A DNA stretch of 64,000 bases from Bacteroidota bacterium (lineage in GTDB: Bacteria; Bacteroidota; Bacteroidia; Flavobacteriales_E; Vicingaceae). The translations under genes were made by a program, and so were the position numbers. Positions 17,497 to 27,010 of this stretch are shown piece by piece. The stretch's first letter is position 1, and each line of letters starts with the position of its first letter. The DNA lies in contig JABFGJ010000001.1 of assembly GCA_013112545.1 (NCBI GenBank), forward strand, positions 372,001-436,000. Reading direction: 5' to 3'. The notes beneath the pieces are model-generated. The model had not been told where the DNA came from. It worked only from the letters and a program-made list of their open reading frames with translations, and searched no databases.

Positions 17497-18330
17497 TTAT
17501 TCATCATCTTCTTCCTCTTCTACATCATCGCTTCTAAATGATTTAAAGATGGTTTCAGATTCTTTTTTACGAGCTTCTATGTTTACTTCTTTGCCCTTAA
17601 TGTACTCTTTCATTTTCTCTTTCATTACTAGAGCGTCGTCAATGTCTTTTTGAGTGGGCTCATACTTATAAGAAGCAAAGTATTTATCATATTCTCCACT
17701 TTTAACTATTAAGGCAAACTCATCCAATGCGTCAACTAAAGTTTGAGCTGATTCTGGATCTGGAACGTAATCTAAACTTAAATTTTCCATCGCAAGCATG
17801 ATGCTTTTTACACCTTCTCCAACATTTCTAGATTTTATTTCATAGACTCCTTTCATCAACCATACAGCGTAGTCGTCTTCGTCAAATTTGGTAATGGATT
17901 TTAAATAATAAGCAGCCTTACGGGCATCGTTGTTATCATAATAAATCTCAGAAATCGTAATGGTAGAGTCTTTTAATTTTGCTAAAAACTCTTTGGCTTC
18001 ATCATAAACAGCCATGTTTTCAGCTGGTTTGTTTTTATATTTATCTAATTTATAAGCTGCTTTTAGCGCATCTTTCATAGCTTTTGGATAGTCCTCTTGA
18101 AGTTCTGGCTTTTTTGCAATCTCAAAATTAGCTTGAGCCAAATAATACCAAGCCCATCCACTTTTGCGATATTCCGGATCTTCAATTAATTTTTGTGACT
18201 TAAAGGCGGCATCTTCAAATTTGCCATCAACCATTAAAAAGGTGATTTTGCCAAGTTTTTTATCTTCAGGCTGTGCTTGCGCATAGACCAATGAAAGAAG
18301 AAATAGAGTTAAAAAGCTAATATGTTTCAT
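17497..18330 (-). CDS. secreted TPR-like protein
   Basis: The 277-residue protein has a signal peptide (MKHISFLTLFLLSLVYAQAQ), so the ATG at 18330 is preferred to an upstream TTG. The body is alpha-helical with alternating Ala/Tyr/Leu pairs such as GWAWYYLAQANFEIAKK and AVWLMKGVYEIKSRN, which suggest tetratricopeptide-like repeats between residues 20 and 210. A charged tail ends in EEEEDDE. Such proteins usually act as scaffolds in the periplasm; the partner is unknown. The hairpin at 17443-17469 probably ends its transcript. Confidence 0.75.
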   Translation of the reverse strand: MKHISFLTLFLLSLVYAQAQPEDKKLGKITFLMVDGKFEDAAFKSQKLIEDPEYRKSGWAWYYLAQANFEIAKKPELQEDYPKAMKDALKAAYKLDKYKNKPAENMAVYDEAKEFLAKLKDSTITISEIYYDNNDARKAAYYLKSITKFDEDDYAVWLMKGVYEIKSRNVGEGVKSIMLAMENLSLDYVPDPESAQTLVDALDEFALIVKSGEYDKYFASYKYEPTQKDIDDALVMKEKMKEYIKGKEVNIEARKKESETIFKSFRSDDVEEEEDDE

Positions 18331-18390
18331 AATTTGTGTTTTCAATGTGTATAGTTAATCATTCTTCTCGATTTTACAAAATCCATACCA

Positions 18391-18418
18391 TTGGAATTGA
18401 TTCTTTCATTTAACTTTG
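18391..18418 (+). promoter_or_regulatory. candidate promoter (TTG -33 and TAACTTTG -7) for gene at 18423
   Basis: TTG at 18391-18393, a 17-bp spacer and TAACTTTG at 18411-18418 form the best two-element match to the Bacteroidota promoter in this window. The motif ends only 4 bp before the ATG, which predicts a leaderless or nearly leaderless mRNA. Confidence 0.5.
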
Positions 18419-18422
18419 TTGC

Positions 18423-18956
18423 ATGGAAAAAAGAATCAGCCAAGAAAAAAGACCAGAAGGACTTTTGATAAAGATTAAGGCATATAAAGATGACTCTAAA
18501 CAAAGTATTTTAACCATTTGGATGGTTGCTTGGACATTGTGTGGGTTAGCCATTATCAGTCAGATTTTTTACGAGCAAGACGAAAAGATGAAAACCATGA
18601 TTTTAGTTTTTGCAAGTTTTTGGGGATATTTTGAATACATTGTAGTTAAAGCATTTCGCTGGAGAAGAAAAGGGGAAGAACAAATATTGATAAGTGAAGA
18701 CAAAATTCATATCGGTAGAACAATAAGTAACCGTGGTTTTCTTAAACCTTATCGCAAAGACTTAATGAATAAAGTTAGGCTGATTGAAAAAGAGGAAAAT
18801 TCTTTTATTAAACTTTTTGGTGATTCTTATTGGGTTATTGGCGGTCAGACTTTAGCCTTGCCTGTAAACGGAAAAGTTTTATATTTTGGCCTTAGACTCA
18901 GTGATAAAGAAGCCAATCACTTGATGAAAATAATTAATAAAGAGTTACCTGATTAG
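18423..18956 (+). CDS. hypothetical two-helix membrane protein
   Basis: The 177-residue protein starts with a basic cytoplasmic segment (residues 1-28), followed by two transmembrane helices (about 29-48 and 57-77) and a C-terminal cytoplasmic domain of mixed strands (about 90-177). The shape resembles PH-like membrane proteins with a helical hairpin plus a beta domain, but I do not recognise a named family. It is convergent with the polyprenyl synthase gene. The function is unknown. Confidence 0.65.
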   Translation: MEKRISQEKRPEGLLIKIKAYKDDSKQSILTIWMVAWTLCGLAIISQIFYEQDEKMKTMILVFASFWGYFEYIVVKAFRWRRKGEEQILISEDKIHIGRTISNRGFLKPYRKDLMNKVRLIEKEENSFIKLFGDSYWVIGGQTLALPVNGKVLYFGLRLSDKEANHLMKIINKELPD

Positions 18957-18977
18957 TTGTTCTAATTGAATGGTGAT

Positions 18978-19952
18978 TCACTTCACCCTACTCATCAACA
19001 TTTCGGCGATATCACTTAAAGGTTTTTTTAATTCTTTCTCAGCAGAAATCTTATTCAACGACTCCATGGCCTCATTAAAGTAAGACTGCATGGCGGCCTT
19101 TGTTAATTCTGGAATATTAAGTTCATTGTAAATTGCTAGGGTTTTTGTAACCTTCTGCTCTTCAGTAAAACTTGCACTTAAAGATAGGTTTAAATCCAAT
19201 TTTTGCTGATTGTTTGCTTTTTCTAATGCAGTTAACAACAAATAAGTCTTTTTATGGGAAATAATATCTCCACCTACTCTTTTTCCAAATTTATCTGGAT
19301 CGCCATAAGCGTCTAATAAATCATCTTGTATCTGAAAAGCAATTCCCAAGTTTCTGCCAAATTGATAAATTAAACTGGCATCTTGTTCAGAGGCATTTGC
19401 AATCAAAGCCCCTAATTTTAGGCTACAAGCCAATAAAACAGCCGTTTTTAACTCTATCATTTTAATGTATTCCGATAAGGTAACCGCCTTAGTCGTTTCA
19501 AAATTCATATCCATTTGCTGGCCTTCGCAAACTTGAATAGCTGTTTGATTAAATAATTTAAGTGCAGCTGGCAAGTGCTTTTGATCGAGTTTTGCTAAAA
19601 ATTCATAGGCTTTTACAAACATTACATCCCCAGACAAAATTGCAATATCTCTATTCCACTTTTCATGAACAGTAGCTTGGCCTCTTCGCATGGGAGCTTC
19701 GTCCATAATATCATCGTGAACCAAGGTGAAGTTGTGAAAAACTTCTATGCTTATCGCTCCATAAAGGGCCTCTTTTATGTCTCCTCCAAACAGTTCGGCA
19801 GACATTAGGCATAGCGCTGGTCTAATTCTCTTGCCCCCTAAATTTAATATGTATTTTATCGGGTCATAAAGCTCTTTCGGAGAGCTGTTTAGCTCAATCG
19901 AGTTTAACTCTTTTTCTAATAACTTAGCATAAGTTATCCAGGAAGTATTCAT
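18978..19952 (-). CDS. polyprenyl synthetase (trans-isoprenyl diphosphate synthase)
   Basis: The 324-residue all-alpha prenyltransferase elongates allylic diphosphates with isopentenyl diphosphate. The first aspartate-rich motif is VHDDIMDEAPMRRGQ near residue 85 and the second is QIQDDLLDAYGDPDKFG near 210, with GGKRIRPALC near 40 binding IPP. A phenylalanine lies five residues before the first motif, as in short-chain (C15-C20) synthases, but product length cannot be fixed by eye. It abuts the upstream SDR gene (0 bp gap), so it is co-transcribed with the rmlA/SDR pair. It could supply the quinone tail or lipid-carrier precursors. Confidence 0.92.
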   Translation of the reverse strand: MNTSWITYAKLLEKELNSIELNSSPKELYDPIKYILNLGGKRIRPALCLMSAELFGGDIKEALYGAISIEVFHNFTLVHDDIMDEAPMRRGQATVHEKWNRDIAILSGDVMFVKAYEFLAKLDQKHLPAALKLFNQTAIQVCEGQQMDMNFETTKAVTLSEYIKMIELKTAVLLACSLKLGALIANASEQDASLIYQFGRNLGIAFQIQDDLLDAYGDPDKFGKRVGGDIISHKKTYLLLTALEKANNQQKLDLNLSLSASFTEEQKVTKTLAIYNELNIPELTKAAMQSYFNEAMESLNKISAEKELKKPLSDIAEMLMSRVK

Positions 19953-20888
19953 TTATAAAAAGAATGAAGGATTTTCTATTACTTTTTTCAAGCCTTCAAC
20001 TAATGAACGTGGTTCACGTCCAAGCAATTCAAGCATTTTTCGAGTATCCGGTTGCCTTCTACTCATGTCCCCTTCCTCTAAAGGTGGCAAGTGAATGATT
20101 TTAGACTTAGAATTGGAAACTTTAACAATTTCTTGAGCAAGTTCTAAAACAGTATATACTTTATCTGAGCCAATGTTAACGACATCGTTTATAATTTTAT
20201 CTTCCATAAAGGCATTGACACAAGCTTGAATATTGTCATCAACAAAACAAAAAGTTCTAGTTTGTGAGCCATCGCCATAAATGGTGATGTCCTCTCCTTT
20301 TAAGGCAGCTGAAATAAACCTGCTAACTACAAAGTCTTTGCTTTGCAAAGGGCCATAGGTATTGAAAAAACGGAAAATCGTGTAGTTTAAGTCATACTCT
20401 TGTTTGTATGATTTTAAAAAGGCTTCACCTACATTTTTTACAATTGCATAAGGCAATCTAGAGTTTAAAGGTGTTGTATATTCGTGCTGAGGAAGTTCAA
20501 CAGGTTCTCCATAAACCTCAGAAGAGGATGAAAAGAACACTCGTTTTACTGAGGTATTTTTACATAAATCAAGAACGTTTCTCATTCCTTTTAAATCATC
20601 TAAAACCATAATTGGATTTTCGATGGTTCTTTTAACACCAACAACAGCTGCATAGTGAAAAACATAATCAAATTTATTTCCGTAAAAAATACTTGAAATT
20701 ACTTGATTGTCATTCACATCGCCCTTTATAAACTTTACATTTTCAAGTTGAGGAATTCTTCGGATGTCTCCTGTCAACAAATTGTCAACAATGGTAATAG
20801 AGTTTCGAGTATCTTCAGCTAATTTATGAGCTAAAGAACTTCCAATAAAACCTGCTCCTCCGGTTATTAATATGTTTCTCTTTCCCAT
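19953..20888 (-). CDS. NAD-dependent nucleotide-sugar epimerase/dehydratase (extended SDR)
   Basis: The 311-residue protein has an N-terminal TGGAGFIGSSLAHKL Rossmann motif, catalytic serines in FFSSSSEVYGEP near residue 123, Y-x-x-x-K as YAIVK near 148, and the sugar-nucleotide region FFNTYGP with GDGSQTRTFCFVDD. The C-terminal EEGDMSRRQPDTRKM resembles UDP-glucuronate decarboxylase and related epimerases. It is not an obvious RmlB (dTDP-glucose dehydratase). Direct abutment with rmlA upstream and the prenyl synthase downstream indicates an operon. The substrate is unknown. Confidence 0.88.
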   Translation of the reverse strand: MGKRNILITGGAGFIGSSLAHKLAEDTRNSITIVDNLLTGDIRRIPQLENVKFIKGDVNDNQVISSIFYGNKFDYVFHYAAVVGVKRTIENPIMVLDDLKGMRNVLDLCKNTSVKRVFFSSSSEVYGEPVELPQHEYTTPLNSRLPYAIVKNVGEAFLKSYKQEYDLNYTIFRFFNTYGPLQSKDFVVSRFISAALKGEDITIYGDGSQTRTFCFVDDNIQACVNAFMEDKIINDVVNIGSDKVYTVLELAQEIVKVSNSKSKIIHLPPLEEGDMSRRQPDTRKMLELLGREPRSLVEGLKKVIENPSFFL

Positions 20889-21746
20889 TTAAACGAGTTT
20901 TAAAAGGTAATCTCCATAGCCACTTTTCAATAAAGGTTCTGCTAATTTCAAGAGTTGTTTTTTATCAATAAAGCCCATTCGAAAGGCAATTTCTTCTAAA
21001 CATCCAATTTTTAACCCTTGTCTTTCTTCTATAACTTCAACAAACTGACCGGCTTGCATTAAAGATGAAAAGGTGCCAGTATCTAACCATGCCGTTCCTC
21101 TATCTAAAATAGCTACTTGCAATTTCCCTTTTTCTAAATATACTTTATTGACATCCGTTATTTCATATTCTCCTCTAGCACTAGGCTTTAAATCTTTAGC
21201 AATTTTTATAACATCATTATCATAAAAATACAGGCCTGGCACAGCAAAATTCGATTTGGGTTTTACTGGTTTTTCTTCGATGGAAACAGCAATTTGATTT
21301 TCGTCAAACTCAACCACTCCATATCTTTCAGGGTCAGAAACATGATAGGCATAAACGACTCCTCCATCAGGGTCATTATTCGCTTGTAATAGGTTAGACA
21401 TGCTTGATCCATAAAAAATATTGTCGCCTAAAATTAAAGCAACCTTGTCGTTACCAATAAATTTTTCGCCAATTACAAATGCTTGTGCTAAGCCATTTGG
21501 AACTTCTTGAACGGCATATTGGAAATCACATCCAAACTGAGATCCATCGCCCAATAGCTTTTTAAAACTTTCATTATCATGTGGTGTAGTAATAATTAAA
21601 ATCTCTTTAATCCCTGCGCTCATCAATACTGATAAGGGATAATAAATCATTGGTTTATCATAAACCGGCATTAATTGCTTACTTACAGCTAGTGTTAAAG
21701 GGTGTAATCTTGTTCCAGATCCTCCTGCTAATACAATTCCTTTCAT
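20889..21746 (-). CDS. rfbA: glucose-1-phosphate thymidylyltransferase
   Basis: The 285-residue RmlA makes dTDP-glucose from glucose-1-phosphate and dTTP. Visible features are the N-terminal [18 protein letters not shown] nucleotide-binding signature, [26 protein letters not shown] near residue 108, [19 protein letters not shown] and the C-terminal [12 protein letters not shown]. The length is typical. It lies 25 bp behind the RND transporter gene and abuts the SDR gene. It probably feeds the dTDP-sugar branch whose FdtA/FdtB enzymes are encoded at 49467-50914. Confidence 0.96.
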   Translation of the reverse strand: MKGIVLAGGSGTRLHPLTLAVSKQLMPVYDKPMIYYPLSVLMSAGIKEILIITTPHDNESFKKLLGDGSQFGCDFQYAVQEVPNGLAQAFVIGEKFIGNDKVALILGDNIFYGSSMSNLLQANNDPDGGVVYAYHVSDPERYGVVEFDENQIAVSIEEKPVKPKSNFAVPGLYFYDNDVIKIAKDLKPSARGEYEITDVNKVYLEKGKLQVAILDRGTAWLDTGTFSSLMQAGQFVEVIEERQGLKIGCLEEIAFRMGFIDKKQLLKLAEPLLKSGYGDYLLKLV

Positions 21747-21771
21747 GCTATTTTGTTTGGGTCGAAATTAA

Positions 21772-24171
21772 TTATTCTATTTCTTTTATGGATTTTACTT
21801 CCAAATCGTTTAATTCTATGTCGTCTTCCTCGTCTATAATTACCAATAAAACTTCTTCTTTAAAGGCCTTGGTCGTTAACCAATGATCGAAAGACAAAAG
21901 TAAAGAAGGAAGTAAAATTAAATTGGATGCCATGGCAATTAACAAGGTAATTGAAACCAGAAGCCCCAAAGCAACTGTACCTCCAAACTCAGAAGCCGTA
22001 AAAACTCCAAATCCAAAAAACAAAACAATCGAAGTATAAATCATGCTAACTCCTGTTTCTTTTAAGGCCAATAAGCAGGCTTCTTTTAGATTTAAAGAGT
22101 GTTGGTGCAACTCTTGCCTATATTTAGCTAAATAGTGTATTGTGTCGTCAACCGAAATTCCAAATGCGATGCTAAAGATTAAGATGGTAGAAGGCTTGAT
22201 TGATATGCCAAAATATCCCATAATAGATGCGGTAAACAACAATGGCAATAAATTGGGAATTAGACTCACTAAAACCATTCGCAATGAGGCAAATAGCAAT
22301 GACATCATGATTGCAATTAATACGATTGCAATACTTAGACTTACAAATAAATTTTTAACTAAATATTCAGTTCCTTTAAGCCAAACAACACTGGTTCCAG
22401 TAAAAACAACTGAGTATTTATCTGGGCTAAAAATAGAGTCCACTCGTGGTTTTAAATCACCTAATATCGCTTCCATTCTATTTGACCCTACATCGGCCAT
22501 TTGAGCAGTAATACGAGCAATCGAATTTGTTGAATCTAAATACGAGTTTAACAGGTTTTGATTTTTGCCATCTGCAGACTTTAAATACGGTCCTAAAAAA
22601 CTCATTTCTTGAGAATTATACAAACTATACTTTTCTGGGTTTCCTCCGTAAAACCCTTGTTTTGCAAACTTTAAGCCTTCAATAATAGAAAGCGGCTTTG
22701 AAAATTCTGGATATTCACTAAGTAAACTTTGCAGTTTATCTATTCGTTTTAATGAAGAGAGTTTGGTGATTCCTCCTTTTTTATGAGAAGTTACTGTTAC
22801 TTCAAAAGGTAAGACCCCTTTAAAGTTCTCTTCAAAAAACTTTAAATCTAAATAAACTGGATCGTGACGAGGTAAATCATCTGCTAAATTCCCTGTAGTT
22901 TTAATTAGCGTTGTACCATAAATGGAAATGCAAACAATGGCAATTGTAACAACAAAAACCCACTTGCGGTGGCGAGTTACAATTATAATTAATTGATCGA
23001 CAACCAAATGAACCCACTGCCTTTCTAAGTGTTTGGTGTGTTTTTCTCTTGGCGGTTTTTGAAAACTCAGAATGATGGGCAGTAAAGTAATGGATATTAA
23101 AAAGGCAGAAGCAATACCACAAGAAGCAACAATACCAAATTGAATTAATATTTCGCTATCGGTAAAAATAAAAGTTCCAAAACCTAATGCTGTTGTTGTA
23201 TTGGTTAAAAAGATAGCATTGCCAATTTTAAGAATAACTCTTCTGAGAGCCAATATTTGATTCCCATGCCTTTTATATTCTTGATGGTATTTGTTGTAAA
23301 TAAATATACAATTGGGAATACCTATGACAATAATAAGCGGAGGAATTAAACCAGTTAAAATGGTGATTTCATAGCCAAATATTCCCTGAATACCTACAGC
23401 CCAAATAACGGCAGACAGCACCACCACCATTGAGAAAAACATGGCTTTTAAAGACCTAAAAAATAGAAATAAAATTCCTGAAGTAATGAGTATGGCTAAT
23501 AAGATAAAGAGTTTTATTTCTGCACTTACTTTAGAGGTATTGTTTGCTCGTATATAAGGTAAGCCAGAATACCTTACTACTAATCCTGTTTTTTCTTTAA
23601 ATAAATCTATTTCGTGCAAAATGTCCGCCATCAACACTCCTCTGTCTTTCGAGTCGAGTAATTCACGATCGAGCGTTAAGGCCATTAAAGTAGATTTCTT
23701 GTCTTCGCTGAATATAAACCCTTCATAAAAAGGCAAGTCAAATACTTTTTTTAGTAAGCTATCAAGTTCTACTTGAGATTTTACAGGTGATTGGATGACT
23801 TGATGGGGTTCGAATTTTTTTTCTGTAGTATTTTTCTTGAGATCAAAAACGGTGGCAATAGAAACGACATTGTCTATACCCTCTACTTTTAAAAGGTGAT
23901 CGGAAAGTTCTAACCAGGCATTGAATTTTTCAAGTTCATATAGGGTCGAATCTTTTATTCCGATAACCATTATACTTCCATCTTGACCAAATTGGCTTTG
24001 AAATTTCTGAAATGAAATCAAGGTAGAATCGGTCTCAGGTAAAACCTGAGCCATTTCATAGCTCATCTTAACTGTTCTGGCGTGATAGGCCAAAAAAACA
24101 GTGGCAATAGCCATAATAGAAATAATAAAATATCTCCTACGTAATATAAAACTGGAAAAATTATCCCACAT
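21772..24171 (-). CDS. MMPL/patched-type RND transporter
   Basis: The 799-residue protein has the duplicated RND layout: one N-terminal helix (about residues 15-30), a large extracytoplasmic loop, a five-helix bundle with sterol-sensing-like segments (about 225-375), a helix near 410, a second loop and a final bundle (about 625-775). The motif FGISVDDTIHYLAKY in the last bundle carries the acidic pair used for proton coupling in the family. Relatives move lipids, hopanoids or other hydrophobic compounds; the cargo is unknown. The ATG at 24171 is preferred to the TTG at 24186. No membrane fusion protein or outer-membrane factor gene adjoins. Confidence 0.88.
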   Translation of the reverse strand: MWDNFSSFILRRRYFIISIMAIATVFLAYHARTVKMSYEMAQVLPETDSTLISFQKFQSQFGQDGSIMVIGIKDSTLYELEKFNAWLELSDHLLKVEGIDNVVSIATVFDLKKNTTEKKFEPHQVIQSPVKSQVELDSLLKKVFDLPFYEGFIFSEDKKSTLMALTLDRELLDSKDRGVLMADILHEIDLFKEKTGLVVRYSGLPYIRANNTSKVSAEIKLFILLAILITSGILFLFFRSLKAMFFSMVVVLSAVIWAVGIQGIFGYEITILTGLIPPLIIVIGIPNCIFIYNKYHQEYKRHGNQILALRRVILKIGNAIFLTNTTTALGFGTFIFTDSEILIQFGIVASCGIASAFLISITLLPIILSFQKPPREKHTKHLERQWVHLVVDQLIIIVTRHRKWVFVVTIAIVCISIYGTTLIKTTGNLADDLPRHDPVYLDLKFFEENFKGVLPFEVTVTSHKKGGITKLSSLKRIDKLQSLLSEYPEFSKPLSIIEGLKFAKQGFYGGNPEKYSLYNSQEMSFLGPYLKSADGKNQNLLNSYLDSTNSIARITAQMADVGSNRMEAILGDLKPRVDSIFSPDKYSVVFTGTSVVWLKGTEYLVKNLFVSLSIAIVLIAIMMSLLFASLRMVLVSLIPNLLPLLFTASIMGYFGISIKPSTILIFSIAFGISVDDTIHYLAKYRQELHQHSLNLKEACLLALKETGVSMIYTSIVLFFGFGVFTASEFGGTVALGLLVSITLLIAMASNLILLPSLLLSFDHWLTTKAFKEEVLLVIIDEEDDIELNDLEVKSIKEIE

Positions 24172-24297
24172 AATAATAAAGCTCAATAGCTTTGAATGGA
24201 TAGTACAATTAAAGCTTGCGCAAATATCGAAATTAAATGCTAAATCAAAGAAAATATCTTGAATAAGAATAATTTCAAATAAGCATCTTTCAATTTA

Positions 24298-24305
24298 TAC
24301 CTTTG
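24298..24305 (+). promoter_or_regulatory. candidate promoter -7 element for the TRIC-type gene
   Basis: It reads TACCTTTG (TAnnTTTG consensus), 18 bp before the ATG at 24324. Confidence 0.4.
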
Positions 24306-24323
24306 CCTCAAAATATTAAAGCA

Positions 24324-24980
24324 ATGAATATAGAAACTTCCATAAACGAAATGCTGAAATACCTCGACTTAATAGGTACTTTAGTTTTCGCCATAAGTGG
24401 AGCCATGGCGGCATCTAACAAGAAATTAGATTTATTTGGAGCTGCATTTATTGCCTTTGTAACTGCAGTTGGTGGAGGAACTGTTCGAGATTTACTCATA
24501 GGAGCTACACCAGTTGGATGGATGAGAGATTCTAGTTATCTCTTTATTATTTTAACAGGAGTTGGCTTGACATACTTGTTTCAAAAGCAAGTTCGCAAAC
24601 TTCGGAAAACTCTTTTTTTATTCGATACCATTGGAATTAGTGTATTTACTATTTTAGGAATGAAAAAAGCATTATTAATTGATGTTGACCCCATTATCGC
24701 CATTATGATGGGAATGTTTTCTGCTGTGCTTGGCGGTGTTATTCGAGATATGTTAATCAATGAAATTCCTTTGATTTTTAGAAAAGAAATCTATGCCATG
24801 GCTTGTATTCTTGGAGCAACAGCTTTTCATTACATTCAAAAAACAGGGCTCAGTTTTGAGTGGAATGCACTCATTAGCATATTGCTAATTATACTGATTC
24901 GAATAGTGGCTATAAAATTTAAAATTGGTTTGCCTAGAATTGACGATTCAAAAAAATTGCCTTTTCAACGAAATAAATAG
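24324..24980 (+). CDS. trimeric intracellular cation channel (TRIC/UPF0126) family protein
   Basis: The 218-residue membrane protein consists of two inverted three-helix repeats plus a seventh helix. Each repeat has the signature glycine-rich kink, GGGTVRDLLIG (about residue 52) and GGVIRDMLINEIP (about 136). Prokaryotic TRIC homologues are homotrimeric K+-permeable channels; the physiological role here is not known. The ATG at 24324 was preferred to the TTG at 24303. A short inverted repeat (24968-24991, ACGAAATAA/TTATTTCGT) spans the stop codon but lacks a T-run. Confidence 0.9.
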   Translation: MNIETSINEMLKYLDLIGTLVFAISGAMAASNKKLDLFGAAFIAFVTAVGGGTVRDLLIGATPVGWMRDSSYLFIILTGVGLTYLFQKQVRKLRKTLFLFDTIGISVFTILGMKKALLIDVDPIIAIMMGMFSAVLGGVIRDMLINEIPLIFRKEIYAMACILGATAFHYIQKTGLSFEWNALISILLIILIRIVAIKFKIGLPRIDDSKKLPFQRNK

Positions 24981-25030
24981 GCTTATTTCGTGGTATTAGG
25001 TTTATTGCTGTTAAAAACGATAAGTGGTGT

Positions 25031-25517
25031 TATTTTTCACAATTTTCTTGGAAACCACTCTCTAACTCGTTTTTACTCGCACCAAATATTGCCAAAAAAT
25101 TCATAAACTTTACTCATTCTTTTATTCCACTTTTCCTTGATGAAATTGGAGCAAAAATCAAGAAAAAACAAAGCTTCCTCCCTATTCCTTTCGCCGCCTA
25201 GCTGTTTTTTCATCCCGCCCCAAATCGAAATAATAAACAAAATGCTAGTAATTACAGCATTGGTAATTAGTAATTATTTTTCACAATTTTCTTGAAACCC
25301 ACTCCTTCTCTTGTTCTTAATGCACCAAATAATGCCAAAAAATTCATAAACTATACTCATTCTTTTATTTCAAATTTCCTTGATGAAATTGGAGCAAAAT
25401 TCAAGAAAAAACAAAGCTTCTACCCCTAGCCTCTCGCCGGCTCGCTGTTTTTTCATCCCGCCCCAAATCGAAATAATAAACAAAATGTTAGTAATTACAG
25501 CATTGGTAATTAGTAAT
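25031..25517. repeat. two tandem direct repeat units of 244 and 243 bp
   Basis: Unit 1 (25031-25274) and unit 2 (25275-25517) both begin tatttttcacaattttctt and end gtaattagtaat, and are about 90% identical by eye. A third, partial copy of the beginning (25518-25536) is the 3' end of the T9SS cargo gene, so each unit carries the codons for its KKIVKN tail plus about 220 bp of downstream DNA. This accounts for the gene-free stretch 24981-25509. No open reading frame of note lies within it. Confidence 0.85.
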
Positions 25518-27009
25518 TATTTTTCACAATTTTCTTAGTAATTACATTCCCTTTTTCATCTTCAACTTGAATAATATACATTCCTGTTTGTTCAGGCAAC
25601 TCAAATTGCTTTTGCCTTGATTTTAGCTTTTTGATTAATTGGCCTTGTAAATTATAAATGCGAATGGATTCTATGTTTTCAGAATTTGAAATGTTTATTA
25701 TGCCATTACTCGGGTTGGGATATAACTCCAAGCTTTCAGCTTTTAGCTTTTGGCTTTCGACTCCTGTTAAAAGATCGTGTATTCTTACAATCGGTTGGCT
25801 AGGTTGACCATCCCATTTTAAAAAATCTCCATATACATAATAACCGCCAAGCTTAGAGGCTTTTATACCAACAACCCCTGCCAAGCCGCTACCATTTTGA
25901 CCTGAACTATCGGGACCTGCACCTAAAAAATACTGAGGCTCTACATTGCCAACTGAATCTATTTTTACTATACTACTTCTAGTATAACCATTGTAAGAAT
26001 CAAATACACCCCCCACTAAATAACCGCCGTCTGGTGTTTCTGCTATTGATCTTATCTCCTCAGCTCCAGGAAATACAGTAGAAGTCAATTGAATTGCAAA
26101 ATTAAAACTCGAATCTATTACACCATCGGGTTTTAGTTTTACTAAGTATCTAATTTTACCAGCTGTGTCATTTTTTAGCTCAACATACCCATTGATAAAC
26201 AAACTACCATCAGAATTAACCTTTTTAATAAAAAAACTACTGCTAAATGAGTTCTTTAAAGGGCTTGAGAAAGTAGTATCTAAAGTGCCATCATGATAAA
26301 TTCGACATAAGCCATTGATGGTTTTCCCATTGTATTGTGTAAAGCTCCTCGGTAAGCCATAAACAAGAATTCTACTTGAATCATATTTAAAAAAGCCTTG
26401 TGGTTGATAATTTGGACTTGCTTGAAAGCTGCTATCATAAAGGCCTTGTGGGTTTAATTTCACAATGTACTGATGCGGAAAGGTGTCGTTATAACTGTAT
26501 ATTTGACAAGAGGTAGGTTGACCACCTCTATAATTAGCCATTAAGGATGAGCCGTCTGGAAAGAAATAGGGGGCGACTCCTGTTCTACAAGATGCTGTTC
26601 TCCAATAGTTATTAAAAAAAGCATTATTGAGAAGTGTGCCAAATGTATCTAATTGTAAGTAAAGACCTTCTGATATTAATGCAAACATTGTATCATTAAT
26701 TGGATAAATAGAACTCCTCGTTTGACCACCTCCAACAGATGCAGAAAAGTTAGAATTAAAAACACCACTTCTTTGTGTTTGAGTAAAATTACTGTGAGGT
26801 GGAATTCCACTACCCCCAACATCAAAATCACCTACTATAAATAACTTCCCATTTTTAGGATTTTCCCAAACATCCGCAACCCTGCCGCCATAAGGGGTAT
26901 TTGTTCTAATATCAAAATAAGGTAAGAAACTCGGATCTATTGTATAGGGTTGAGCTTGCAGAATTATTGCAAGTATGCCAAACATCAAGGTAAATCCGAG
27001 TCTCTTCAT
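25510..27009 (-). CDS. T9SS cargo protein with delta-60-type repeats
   Basis: The 499-residue protein has a signal peptide (residues 1-19, ending LQAQ). It contains repeats of the form V-K-L-x-P-x-G-x-x-D-x-S-F (IVKLNPQGLYDSSF, LVKLKPDGVIDSSF, RIYHDGTLDTTF), the delta-60 repeat expected to form a beta-propeller. A type A T9SS sorting domain follows (about residues 425-499): LELYPNPSNGIINI, IRIYNLQGQLIKKL, GMYIIQVEDEKGNVITKKIVK. It is exported through the outer membrane by T9SS and the tail is probably cleaved. The function is unknown. The last 20 bp recur in the tandem repeat downstream. Confidence 0.9.
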   Translation of the reverse strand: MKRLGFTLMFGILAIILQAQPYTIDPSFLPYFDIRTNTPYGGRVADVWENPKNGKLFIVGDFDVGGSGIPPHSNFTQTQRSGVFNSNFSASVGGGQTRSSIYPINDTMFALISEGLYLQLDTFGTLLNNAFFNNYWRTASCRTGVAPYFFPDGSSLMANYRGGQPTSCQIYSYNDTFPHQYIVKLNPQGLYDSSFQASPNYQPQGFFKYDSSRILVYGLPRSFTQYNGKTINGLCRIYHDGTLDTTFSSPLKNSFSSSFFIKKVNSDGSLFINGYVELKNDTAGKIRYLVKLKPDGVIDSSFNFAIQLTSTVFPGAEEIRSIAETPDGGYLVGGVFDSYNGYTRSSIVKIDSVGNVEPQYFLGAGPDSSGQNGSGLAGVVGIKASKLGGYYVYGDFLKWDGQPSQPIVRIHDLLTGVESQKLKAESLELYPNPSNGIINISNSENIESIRIYNLQGQLIKKLKSRQKQFELPEQTGMYIIQVEDEKGNVITKKIVKNNY

Positions 27010-27010
27010 G

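Noticed and set aside
22142-22504. 120-residue open frame on the plus strand
   Set aside because: It lies wholly inside the RND transporter gene on the opposite strand and has no signal or domain; it is a shadow frame.
25031-25517. Insertion sequence or transposon in the repeat region
   Set aside because: There is no transposase frame, no terminal inverted repeats and no target-site duplications; the units are explained as direct repeats with a gene tail.
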